From assembly GCA_002352205.1 (NCBI GenBank), contig DEHZ01000012.1:108439-172438 (forward strand): 64,000 nt of DNA, given 5' to 3'. This document shows positions 53,620 through 61,877 of this stretch, one piece after another (positions within the stretch are counted from its first letter, which is position 1; each line of letters opens with the position of its first letter). The stretch comes from Flavobacterium sp. UBA2787 (lineage in GTDB: Bacteria > Bacteroidota > Bacteroidia > Flavobacteriales > Flavobacteriaceae). A program made the position numbers and the translations under genes. The notes below the pieces were generated by a model, which had not been told where the DNA came from, did not search any database, and worked only from the letters and a program-made list of their open reading frames with translations.

Positions 53620-54057
53620 ATGAGAATCGTAGATAATGAACAAATTTGGAAAGGTTTTTTTTCATACTTACAAGGTTATGAAATTATTGATAGTTATGTA
53701 AAAGTACCATTCAAAATGAATTTAACTTTTAATGGCAACTCATTTATAGGAACAACAATCGATTCGGAATCTGAAAATATTTTCACAGAACCAATTAAAG
53801 TAAAAGGATTTATTGAAAATGACAAAATCAGTTTCATTGTAAATTATCCATACTTTTACTTTAAAGACGAAAACGGTCAAATTTTAGTTGACAAAAATAT
53901 CAAACATCCTAATATAGAATATCTTGGTTTTTATGACGAAATGGAAAAAAAATTTTCAGGAACTTGGGAAATGATAATTTATGAAGAAAAGATTACGGAA
54001 AATGAATATATTGAAGAAGTTGCAAATGGAGAGTTTGAAATATACAGGGAAAAGTAA
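53620..54057 (+). CDS. Orphan protein of unknown function
   Basis: A 145-residue soluble, beta-rich protein (FKMNLTFNGNSFIGTTID, GFIENDKISFIVNYPYFYF, FSGTWEMIIYEE), acidic. The GTW and strand pattern resemble small lipocalin-like barrels but I cannot place it. The 283 bp before it (53337-53619) hold no gene; the word AACATACAAG...CAAACGTAAC at about 53500 and CTAACAGCTACTAAAACGTTA at about 54110 look like partial cassette-site remnants. Accessory origin is possible. Confidence 0.55.
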   Translation: MRIVDNEQIWKGFFSYLQGYEIIDSYVKVPFKMNLTFNGNSFIGTTIDSESENIFTEPIKVKGFIENDKISFIVNYPYFYFKDENGQILVDKNIKHPNIEYLGFYDEMEKKFSGTWEMIIYEEKITENEYIEEVANGEFEIYREK

Positions 54058-54163
54058 ATTCAATATTTTAAAATATTAAAAACAGAAATTTGGAAGACAA
54101 TTTGCCAACCACTAACAGCTACTAAAACGTTAAAAGCTATTTACAGCTACTCGCCATTTTTGA

Positions 54164-54194
54164 ACAAAAAAAATCCCGACTCTAATCGGGATTT
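54164..54194 (-). terminator. Terminator of pepD
   Basis: AAATCCCGA (54171-54179) pairs with TCGGGATTT (54186-54194); the A-run at 54164-54170 is the T-run on the minus strand, 23 bp past the pepD stop. Confidence 0.8.
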
Positions 54195-54216
54195 CTATAT
54201 TCTATTCTCTATACTC

Positions 54217-55680
54217 TTATTTCTTCTCCGGAATATTCTCCAAAATCTCCAACACAAATTTCCAATATTTTTGTGCCGATGAAATCGAAGCTCTTTCATC
54301 CGGAGAGTGAGCTCCGTGAATCGTTGGTCCAAACGAAATCATATCCATGTTTGGGTAATTGGTGCCTAAAATTCCACATTCTAAACCGGCGTGGCACGCT
54401 ACTACATTTGGTTTGGTGCCGTTTTGCTTTTCGTAAATATTCACTAAAACATCTAAAATTGGTGAGTTCACATTCGGTGTCCAACCCGGATAACTTCCGC
54501 CAAAGGTCACTTCGCAGCCCATCAATTCAAATGCAGAACGCAATGCATTCGCTAAATCAAATTTGGATGTTTCAACCGAGGAACGAGTCAAACATTGAAC
54601 GGTTATATTTCCTTCTTTTACGGTAACCTTTGCAATATTGTTGGAGGTTTCAACCAAATCTTCCATGTCGGCACTCATTCGGTAAACGCCGTTGTGAGCC
54701 GCATAAATCGCACGAATCAATCCTTCTTGAATGCCTAAATCCATTACTTTTTCCGGTAATTCGGTTTCGGTAATTTCGATGGTTAAATTTGGTTCAGTCG
54801 TTTTGAATTCAGTTTTAATATTATCAATTATGTTTTGCATATCCAATTGAAATGCTCCTTCATAAATAGCCGAAATAATCACTTTGGCCACACTCTCTCT
54901 CGGAATGGCATTTCGTAAACTTCCACCATTAATTTCAGCAATTTGTAAACCGAAATTTTGAAAACCGTCAAACAACAAACGATTCATAATTTTGTTGGCA
55001 TTTCCCAATCCTTTATGAATATCCATTCCGGAATGACCGCCTTTTAAACCTTTAACAGTAATGATAAAAGCCAACGAATTTTCGGGAGTTTCTTCTTCTT
55101 TATAACTTCTTGTCGCAGTTACATCTACTCCACCGGCACAACCAATGTCAATTTCATCATCTTCTTCGGTATCTAAATTCAACAGAATTTCTCCGTTTAA
55201 CAAACCGCCTTTTAAACCCATTGCTCCGGTCATTCCGGTTTCTTCGTCAATGGTAAAAAGGGCTTCAATGGCCGGATGCGGAATGTCTTTACTTTCCAAA
55301 ATCGCCATAATGGTCGCTACACCTAAACCGTTGTCGGCTCCAAGTGTAGTTCCTTTGGCACGAACCCAATCGCCATCCACATACATTTCGATTCCTTGTG
55401 TATCAAAGTCGAAAGTCGTATCGTTATTTTTTTGATGCACCATATCTAAATGTGATTGCATCACGATTGTTTTTCTATTTTCTAATCCTGCAGTTGCCGG
55501 TTTTTTGATGATGACGTTTCCGACTGCATCTTTACTAGTTTCTAAGCCTAATTGCTTTCCGAAATCCATCATAAAAGCAATTACACGTTCTTCTTTTTTA
55601 GACGGACGTGGAACAGCGTTTAAATCGGCAAATTTATTCCAAAGTGCTTTGGGTTCTAGGTTTCTGATTTCTTGATTCAT
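54217..55680 (-). CDS. pepD: Aminoacyl-histidine dipeptidase (PepD)
   Basis: A 487-residue M20 zinc peptidase that hydrolyses Xaa-His dipeptides such as carnosine. Zinc-site and catalytic segments are MQSHLDMVHQ, TTLGADNGLGVA, FTIDEETGMTGAMGL, NLDTEEDDEIDIGCAGG and the C-terminal ACHAGLECGIL and FGPTIHGAHSPDER. The frame extends to 55734, but ATG 55680 (MNQEIRNLEPKAL) matches family starts. Cytosolic. Alone, with its own terminator. Confidence 0.94.
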   Translation of the reverse strand: MNQEIRNLEPKALWNKFADLNAVPRPSKKEERVIAFMMDFGKQLGLETSKDAVGNVIIKKPATAGLENRKTIVMQSHLDMVHQKNNDTTFDFDTQGIEMYVDGDWVRAKGTTLGADNGLGVATIMAILESKDIPHPAIEALFTIDEETGMTGAMGLKGGLLNGEILLNLDTEEDDEIDIGCAGGVDVTATRSYKEEETPENSLAFIITVKGLKGGHSGMDIHKGLGNANKIMNRLLFDGFQNFGLQIAEINGGSLRNAIPRESVAKVIISAIYEGAFQLDMQNIIDNIKTEFKTTEPNLTIEITETELPEKVMDLGIQEGLIRAIYAAHNGVYRMSADMEDLVETSNNIAKVTVKEGNITVQCLTRSSVETSKFDLANALRSAFELMGCEVTFGGSYPGWTPNVNSPILDVLVNIYEKQNGTKPNVVACHAGLECGILGTNYPNMDMISFGPTIHGAHSPDERASISSAQKYWKFVLEILENIPEKK

Positions 55681-55831
55681 TTTTTTTAGTTGCTGAGATT
55701 CGAAAATTCTGAATTGCTGAGTTTTTTTCAGCATTGCAAAGTTACAAAGAAATTGAGGGATTTTTGAATTAACAAAAGTGAAAGTTTTTGAAATAGTACT
55801 ATCGAATAGTGTTCCGTTTATATTGTTTTAG

Positions 55832-56446
55832 CTAGTTTAGATTTGGAAATTTTGTATTTGAAACTAAACTTTTAGAAGTAAATACAAGAGCTTGAAGTAC
55901 GATTAATATGATAACAATGATAACAAAAACAAACTGTGAAGATGTTTTTCCTGAGAGATACAATTCTTCAGCATGAGCCATGATTTGTTTAGACTCGGCT
56001 AACTGAATTGCAGAAAGTTCATTGAGAATTACTAACGCCTTGTTCGAATATTCTAATTTTGCTTGAAGAGTATGTTGACTGGATTCAAACTCTTTGAGTA
56101 TAAGTAACAATTCATTTGCTTTTCTTGTTTCAACAGCCGTAAATTTAGTTTTTTGATAGGCATTGCTTACCGATACAACATCAGCAATTAAATTATTTAT
56201 ACTTTTAATTTTAATAACATCAGTCGAATCAGAATTTATTGCTTCTTTAATTTGATAAAAACCACTCGTCATTTTTAAAATAAATTCCTCAGCAATTAAT
56301 CGGTCTTCATACAAAGTGCTGATTGCCTTTTTTACGTTTTCTGTATGAGTTCTGTCAATGTAATTACTGAACAACACCAATACACAAAGTGAAAAAAGTG
56401 CACCGGAAGCTGTCAATTTATTTTTTATACTGTAGGTCCATTTCAT
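55832..56446 (-). CDS. Four-helix-bundle MCP-like sensor membrane protein
   Basis: A 204-residue protein beginning at ATG 56446 (MKWTYSIKNKLTASGALF). Two membrane helices (about residues 12-33 and 175-198) flank a periplasmic 4HB_MCP-type domain (helices around THTENVKKAISTLYEDRL, AYQKTKFTAVETRKANELL). It lacks a signalling or HAMP domain, so it is a truncated-looking or stand-alone sensor. The frame upstream to 56524 has no leader character. Unlikely to be chemotactic by itself. Confidence 0.7.
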   Translation of the reverse strand: MKWTYSIKNKLTASGALFSLCVLVLFSNYIDRTHTENVKKAISTLYEDRLIAEEFILKMTSGFYQIKEAINSDSTDVIKIKSINNLIADVVSVSNAYQKTKFTAVETRKANELLLILKEFESSQHTLQAKLEYSNKALVILNELSAIQLAESKQIMAHAEELYLSGKTSSQFVFVIIVIILIVLQALVFTSKSLVSNTKFPNLN

Positions 56447-56608
56447 AGTTCTAAAGAATTTAAGACTTACAGATGTTTTTGTAAGTAACTCAAATATATA
56501 ACATTTAAACCTATCTAAAAACAAGTTGGTATTTTAGAACTTTTAATTTAGTTTAGTAAAATGAATAATAACCTCAATTAAATTATAAAGAAAGAAGTGC
56601 GAAAAAAG

Positions 56609-56866
56609 TTAAGCGATATGCTTTTCGAATAGTTTTTTAGCATCCTTAGTCGATACTTTGCCCACGCATTCATTTTTGTGAATACACAAAACGGGAGCTT
56701 GTTTGCACATTCCTTGGCATTTCATTTTTTCAAAGGCAACAGTTTCTTTCAAACCATTGTCTTTGACCAAATCCTTCAGACAATCTTTGATTTCTTTGTT
56801 GTATTTACAGCATTTTTTGCCGTCGCAGAAATAAATTACTTTTTCAGATTTTTTTGCTTTTCCCAT
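56609..56866 (-). CDS. Thioredoxin-like [2Fe-2S] ferredoxin
   Basis: An 85-residue thioredoxin-fold ferredoxin (MGKAKKSEKVIYFCDGKKCC, CQGMCKQAPVLCIH). Four cysteines in the FCDGKKC and CQGMC arrangement bind a [2Fe-2S] cluster. Probably a small electron carrier or redox sensor; its partner is unknown. It is a stand-alone gene with a single promoter region upstream (56867-57002). Confidence 0.82.
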   Translation of the reverse strand: MGKAKKSEKVIYFCDGKKCCKYNKEIKDCLKDLVKDNGLKETVAFEKMKCQGMCKQAPVLCIHKNECVGKVSTKDAKKLFEKHIA

Positions 56867-57002
56867 GATTGAAAAATGATGCTACAAATGTAAAATATTA
56901 TTCTTATTTATTCTAAATAAAGAAGTTAATTTTATTAAAATTTCGCCAAACCTCTTACCGATTACCAATTACCCATCACCTTTTCATATATTTGACCCAA
57001 CG

Positions 57003-58076
57003 ATGATTCAAAAAAAATACATACTTCCACTATTCCTTTTGATACAAATCATTGTATTAAAAATCGCTTCTTTATTTCCCAAGTTTATCGAAGATTATTA
57101 CAGTAACGGAATATATCCTATTATCTCAAAAATTTCTAGAACCACTTTTGGATTTACTTCGATTTCCATTGGTGATATTATTTACGGTATCGTTTTGTTT
57201 TTGGTTTTCCGATGGTTTTGGAAAGTGCGTAAAAAGTGGAAAACAGCTTGGAAAGATAATTTGCTGAAGATTCTCAGTTTTGCTTCAGTGTTTTACTTTC
57301 TATTTCATTTATTGTGGGCAACCAATTACCATCGCATTCCTATGTATGAAAAACTGGAAATTGACAAAGAATATTCTACTGAAGAATTAGAAGCTTTTAC
57401 GATAAAATTGATTGAAAAAACAAATGCGATTCACAAACAAATTACGAAAAATGATTCGGTAAAAGTGGTTGTTCCGTACTCTACTCAGGAGATTTTTGAT
57501 TTGAGTGTAAAAAGTTATGCCTCGGTTGAAAAAGAATTTCCTTTTCTATTGTATGAAAAACCAAGCATCAAACCATCATTAATCAGTGTTCCGTTGAGTT
57601 ATATGGGATTTGGTGGGTATTTGAATCCGTTTACCAATGAAGCTCAAGTGAATGATTGTTTGCCAAAATATAATTTTCCAACCACCACGTTACATGAAAT
57701 GGCTCATCAAATTGGGTATGCCAGCGAGAGCGAAGCCAATTTCATCGGGTTTTTAGCTTCTGTGAAAAGTAATGATATTTATTTTCAATATTCGGGTTAT
57801 AGTTTTGCTGTGAAGCATTGTTTGCGAAATTTAGAACGGATTGAAGAAGGCAGTAGTGAAAAATTTCTACCGTTAATCAATTCAGGAATTATCAAAAATT
57901 TTGAAGAAAGCAAACAATTTCACGAAGAATACAAAACGTTTTTGGAACCGATTTTCAAAACCTTTTACGACAATTTTTTAAAACTCAACAAACAAAAAGA
58001 CGGTTTGGAAGGATATAGCAAATTTGTAGGATTGATGATTGGAATGGAGAGAAAGTATGGAGTAAGGAGTTACTAG
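57003..58076 (+). CDS. DUF3810 membrane-bound zinc peptidase-like protein
   Basis: A 357-residue protein with three membrane helices in the first ~110 residues and a metallopeptidase-like domain with HEMAHQIGYASESEANFIG (HExxH plus distal Glu), the DUF3810 signature. The zinc site is complete but activity is unshown. ATG 57003 lies 8 bp beyond a TATATTTG -7 box, so its leader is very short. Confidence 0.83.
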   Translation: MIQKKYILPLFLLIQIIVLKIASLFPKFIEDYYSNGIYPIISKISRTTFGFTSISIGDIIYGIVLFLVFRWFWKVRKKWKTAWKDNLLKILSFASVFYFLFHLLWATNYHRIPMYEKLEIDKEYSTEELEAFTIKLIEKTNAIHKQITKNDSVKVVVPYSTQEIFDLSVKSYASVEKEFPFLLYEKPSIKPSLISVPLSYMGFGGYLNPFTNEAQVNDCLPKYNFPTTTLHEMAHQIGYASESEANFIGFLASVKSNDIYFQYSGYSFAVKHCLRNLERIEEGSSEKFLPLINSGIIKNFEESKQFHEEYKTFLEPIFKTFYDNFLKLNKQKDGLEGYSKFVGLMIGMERKYGVRSY

Positions 58077-58132
58077 TTGGGAGAGTTTTCTGCCTATTTC
58101 TTTCTCCCTACTCCTTACTAATAACTCCCAAC

Positions 58133-59437
58133 TTAAACTTCATCCGCCACAAAAGAAGTCACATTTTTCTTTTTAAATGGTCTGATAATCAATCGTCCTT
58201 CGCGGTCTAAACGGATGTAGTTGTAAATCCAATTGGTCAAAACAACTGCTTTATTTTTAAATCCGATTAAGGAAAACAAGTGTACAAAAATCCAAACAAA
58301 CCAAGCAAAAACACCACTAAAATGAAATTTTGGTAAATCAACCACCGCTTTGTTTCTGCCAATCGTTGCCATCGAACCTTTGTCGTTGTAGACAAAAGGT
58401 TTTAGCGGTTTTTTATTTATTTTTTTGACGATGTTTTCGCCTAACCATTTTCCTTGTTGCATCGCCGGTTGTGCCATCATAGGATGTCCTTTTGGATATT
58501 GCTCAGTCATCATCGCAGCAATATCACCAACGGCAAAGATGTTATCGTAACCTTCTACTTGATTGAATTCATTTACTTTAACACGATCAGCTCGTGGAAT
58601 TATTGCATTTGTATCAATTCCGGATGGCAATGCTCCTTGCACACCCGCTGTCCAAATTACGGTCGCTGATTCAAAAGTTAAATCGGTGTTGGTTGAAACT
58701 GTACTGCCGTCGTAACCGGTTACACGAACATTTTTCCAGACATTTACACCTAAATTAATCAGAAAATCTTCAGCTGCATTCGATGACTTTTCGCTCATCG
58801 TATCTAAAATTCTTTCTCCGGATTGAATGAGGTTGATTTGCATTTTTCGCACATCCAAATCGGGATAATCTTTGGGAAGAATGGCTTTTTTCATTTCGGC
58901 CAAAGCTCCGGCTAATTCTACTCCGGTTGGTCCGCCACCCACAAGTACAAAATTGATTAAACTATGTCGGTCGTGAATATCGTTCGTCAGCAACGCTTGT
59001 TCAAAGTTTTCAAGAATCAAACTTCTGATGTTGAGTGATTGCGGAATGGTTTTCATTGCCACACTGTTGCGTTCGATTTCTTTGTTACCAAAAAAGTTGG
59101 TTTTGGAACCGGTAGCTAACACTAAATAATCATACCGCAAATCGCCAATGTCTGCTTTTACTTTTTGGTTTTGCGTATCAATTTCGTTGACAAAACCTAA
59201 ACGAAAATAAAAGTTCTGGTACTCCTGAACAACTTTTCTAATTGGGTAAGCGATAGATCCGGCTTCTAATCCGCCTGTGGCTACTTGATATAATAATGGT
59301 TGAAATGTATGGTAATTGTGTTTATCGATTAAGACGACTTGAACACGTTGATTTTTAAGGCTTTTGGCGAGTGCAATTCCGGCAAATCCGCCACCGATGA
59401 TGACGATTCTGGGAAGATTAGTATTTGGGATATTCAT
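58133..59437 (-). CDS. ndh: Type II NADH:quinone oxidoreductase (NDH-2)
   Basis: A 434-residue single-subunit flavoprotein that oxidises NADH and reduces quinone without pumping. Two Rossmann dinucleotide-binding motifs: VIIGGGFAGIALAKSL at the N-terminus and FVLVGGGPTGVELAGAL in the middle; IFAVGDIAAM is the FAD-contact helix, and the C-terminal helix FVWIFVHLFSLIGFKNK anchors it to the membrane. It converges with DUF3810. Between the stops (58077-58132) lie degenerate repeats. Confidence 0.93.
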   Translation of the reverse strand: MNIPNTNLPRIVIIGGGFAGIALAKSLKNQRVQVVLIDKHNYHTFQPLLYQVATGGLEAGSIAYPIRKVVQEYQNFYFRLGFVNEIDTQNQKVKADIGDLRYDYLVLATGSKTNFFGNKEIERNSVAMKTIPQSLNIRSLILENFEQALLTNDIHDRHSLINFVLVGGGPTGVELAGALAEMKKAILPKDYPDLDVRKMQINLIQSGERILDTMSEKSSNAAEDFLINLGVNVWKNVRVTGYDGSTVSTNTDLTFESATVIWTAGVQGALPSGIDTNAIIPRADRVKVNEFNQVEGYDNIFAVGDIAAMMTEQYPKGHPMMAQPAMQQGKWLGENIVKKINKKPLKPFVYNDKGSMATIGRNKAVVDLPKFHFSGVFAWFVWIFVHLFSLIGFKNKAVVLTNWIYNYIRLDREGRLIIRPFKKKNVTSFVADEV

Positions 59438-59447
59438 AGTTTTGAGT

Positions 59448-59475
59448 TACTGAGTAGCTGAGTTACTGAGCTACT
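59448..59475. repeat. Degenerate tandem octamers upstream of ndh
   Basis: GAGTTACT, GAGTAGCT, GAGTTACT, GAGCTACT in a row, followed by GAGATT. Low-complexity intergenic DNA with no evident role. Confidence 0.75.
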
Positions 59476-59668
59476 GAGATTTTGTATGACAAAGATAGTT
59501 GATTTTAACATTTGATGAATTACTCGTTTTTTGATAGGTCAAAATTTAACTGAATTTTATCATTTTTGGTTGGTAATTTTGCTAGGAAGAAGACAAGGCA
59601 CAAAGTATCGGAAAACTTGAAACCTGAAACCTGAAACTTTCAAACTCGCAACTTTTCAACTCACAACT

Positions 59669-59840
59669 CCTAGCCCCGATAGCAGTGGAAAGCCTTTTGC
59701 AGGATTGTTGCAGTTTTTCTTGGCAAAAAAAGCGACCAACGGAAGCTCTTTTTTTGCCTTAGAAAAACGTAACAAGACAAAAAAGCTTGAAACGGACCTG
59801 CCTGCCGGCAGGCAGGTAGCGGGATTAGCTTCTGAAAATA
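59669..59840. repeat. Dispersed ~150-bp intergenic element, copy 2, with nested palindrome
   Basis: Matches 15911-16061 across nearly the whole length. It differs by carrying the perfect 22-bp palindrome whose left half is ACCTGCCTGCC (59796-59817), inserted where copy 1 has only a couple of bases. A (CCTGAAA)-type tandem lies immediately to the left (59617-59640), as at copy 1. It occupies the intergenic space 59438-59884 before the sigma-factor gene. Confidence 0.85.
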
Positions 59841-59884
59841 ATTGTAACTTGTAACAAATTTTATATTCTGACTACTAACTGAGC

Positions 59885-60379
59885 ATGAGCAATTCACTGG
59901 AGCAATCTTTTGTTACGCAATTAAAGGAAAATCAGAACATCGTTCACAAGATTTGTCGTTTGTACACGTCGGGTGAAGATGCTCACAATGATTTATTTCA
60001 GGAAATTACGATTCAGTTATGGAAAGCGTTTCCGAAGTTTCGTGGCGACTCGAAATTTTCGACGTGGGCGTATCGTGTGGGATTGAATACGGCTATTACA
60101 TTGTATCGAAAAAGCACGCGAACGGTTGCTACGACTGACATGGAAGGCAAAAAACAGTTCATTGCACCCGATGATTACAATTTTGAAGAAGAAGAACAAA
60201 TTAAACTTTTATACAAAGCCGTCCATCAATTGAATGACATTGAAAAAGCATTAGTTTTTATGTATTTAGAAGATAAAGATTATGAAGAAATTGCCGAAAC
60301 ACTGGGAATTACGGAAGTAAATGCACGCGTGAAAATGAATAGAATTAAAGGAAAATTAAAAAAAATCGTTAATCCATAA
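59885..60379 (+). CDS. ECF-type RNA polymerase sigma factor
   Basis: A 164-residue sigma-70 region 2/region 4 protein. Region 2: EDAHNDLFQEITIQLWKAFP and FSTWAYRVGLNTAI; region 4: LNDIEKALVFMYLEDKDY followed by a helix-turn-helix (EEIAETLGITEVNARVKM). It directs RNA polymerase to a set of stress or envelope genes. It is followed 4 bp later by a membrane protein in the usual place of an anti-sigma factor. Its own upstream region carries TGTAACTTGTAACA (59845-59858). Confidence 0.92.
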   Translation: MSNSLEQSFVTQLKENQNIVHKICRLYTSGEDAHNDLFQEITIQLWKAFPKFRGDSKFSTWAYRVGLNTAITLYRKSTRTVATTDMEGKKQFIAPDDYNFEEEEQIKLLYKAVHQLNDIEKALVFMYLEDKDYEEIAETLGITEVNARVKMNRIKGKLKKIVNP

Positions 60380-60383
60380 GTAT

Positions 60384-61025
60384 ATGACTGAGGAATTGGA
60401 TTTATTGAAAAAAGCTTGGAAAAAAGACGCACACGCTTATGAGCAAGTGACGGAAAACCAAATATATAAAATGATTCACAAGCGATCATCTTCCATTGTA
60501 AAATGGATTTTGATGATTAGTATTGCCGAATTGATTTTGTGGGCTGCTATTGGTCTATTTACCGTAGATGATAATTATTTGAAAACATTGGAAATGTATC
60601 ATATTGATACGCTATTCGGTGTGTTGACTGTAATTAACTATGCTATTATTTTATTTTTTATATATGTATTTTATAAAAATTTCAGAACAATTTCAACGAC
60701 CGATACAGTCAAAAAACTGATGAGTTCGATCATAAAAACACGAAAAACAGTTCAGTACTACATTTGGTATAATTTAGCGATGTTTGCGTTGATTTTTATA
60801 ATTGTTGTCATTTCTCAAATCACTTATGATCCGAGCATTAATTCGGTTTTGGAAAATGCAAAAGACAGTAATCCGCAAGCATTTTGGATTGTTATTGGCT
60901 TAACTTACTTTGTTTTATTCGCTGTAACTTTTGGATTATTTTGGTTGTTCTACCGTTTGATTTACGGGTTCTTAATGCGAAGATTATACAAAAATTATGA
61001 AGAGTTAAAGAAAATGGATTTTTAA
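60384..61025 (+). CDS. Membrane protein paired with the ECF sigma factor (putative anti-sigma)
   Basis: A 213-residue integral membrane protein with four hydrophobic segments (about residues 37-58, 78-98, 121-142 and 165-185) and basic cytoplasmic ends; the N-terminal ~35 residues are soluble (MTEELDLLKKAWKKDA). Position 4 bp after the ECF gene suggests the anti-sigma role but there is no canonical anti-sigma domain, so it may be another partner. Its stop overlaps the convergent acyltransferase stop by 4 bp. Confidence 0.65.
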   Translation: MTEELDLLKKAWKKDAHAYEQVTENQIYKMIHKRSSSIVKWILMISIAELILWAAIGLFTVDDNYLKTLEMYHIDTLFGVLTVINYAIILFFIYVFYKNFRTISTTDTVKKLMSSIIKTRKTVQYYIWYNLAMFALIFIIVVISQITYDPSINSVLENAKDSNPQAFWIVIGLTYFVLFAVTFGLFWLFYRLIYGFLMRRLYKNYEELKKMDF

Positions 61026-61825
61026 TATTCCCACATTCTTTTTTTGTCTAATTCTTTTTGTTCTTCTAAAACTTCAACCGGAATCACTTTGAGTAAAGAT
61101 GGATGTTGCTCAATAGCATATTCAATTTTTTCAACAATTTCTTCGATAGATTCGTTGTCATAATCAATATCTAACGGTTCTTTGATAACCATTGATTGAA
61201 GAATTCCTTTCTTCTTGATGCGAAGTCCTTTGCGGTCAAAAGAACGTCTAAAACCATCAATAACAATCGGAACCACAATCGGTTTGTGTTGCTTTATGAT
61301 GTGTGCCGTTCCTTTTCTAACCGGTTTAAACGAACGTGTTGTTCCTTGCGGAAAAGTGATTACCCAACCGTCATTTAAAGCTATTTTAATATTTTCAGTG
61401 TCATTTGGATTTACTTCCCGTTGAATATCCTTGCCTTTCGCACGCCAAGTGCGTTCAACAGTAATTGCTCCGGCGTACGCTAAAATTCTTGGCAAAAGCC
61501 CCTCTTTCATGGTTTCACTGGCAGCAACATAATAGATATTTAACTTGGGATTCCATAAATAGCCAACATTTTTAATACTATCATCCCGACCGCTTAAACT
61601 AGCGTTGAATACATGAAACATCGCCACAACATCAGCAAAATAAGTTTGGTGATTAGAAATAAACAAAACACCTGTCTGCGGAAGATTTTTAATAATTTCA
61701 GAGCCGTCAATATGCATTTCGTTAAAACCACGATAACGTTGGTGTGTTAGCACTCCGAAAATGCGTATGAGCCATTTTTTTAAAAACAGAATGTGTCCGA
61801 AAGGATTTCTTTTAAACAATCCCAT
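61022..61825 (-). CDS. Lysophospholipid acyltransferase (PlsC-like)
   Basis: A 267-residue membrane-associated acyltransferase. Motif I reads NHQTYFAD, motif III FPQGTTR, and a proline/basic motif near PIVVPIVIDGFRRSF. The PlsC fold adds an acyl chain to lyso-phosphatidic acid or related glycerolipids. In motif I the His-Asp spacing is five residues rather than the four of E. coli PlsC. Convergent with the putative anti-sigma gene without an intervening terminator. Confidence 0.83.
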   Translation of the reverse strand: MGLFKRNPFGHILFLKKWLIRIFGVLTHQRYRGFNEMHIDGSEIIKNLPQTGVLFISNHQTYFADVVAMFHVFNASLSGRDDSIKNVGYLWNPKLNIYYVAASETMKEGLLPRILAYAGAITVERTWRAKGKDIQREVNPNDTENIKIALNDGWVITFPQGTTRSFKPVRKGTAHIIKQHKPIVVPIVIDGFRRSFDRKGLRIKKKGILQSMVIKEPLDIDYDNESIEEIVEKIEYAIEQHPSLLKVIPVEVLEEQKELDKKRMWEY

Positions 61826-61877
61826 AATTACTCTTTTGTTGGAAAAATTGATTGCGAATTTATAAAAATCTAATCAA

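Noticed and set aside
54090-54150. attC site after the 53620 gene
   Set aside because: Only CTAACAGCTACTAAAACGTTA with no long pairing arms; too weak to call.
59670-59897. Minus-strand open frame of 75 codons
   Set aside because: Shadow of the second copy of the same repeat block, including the nested palindrome.
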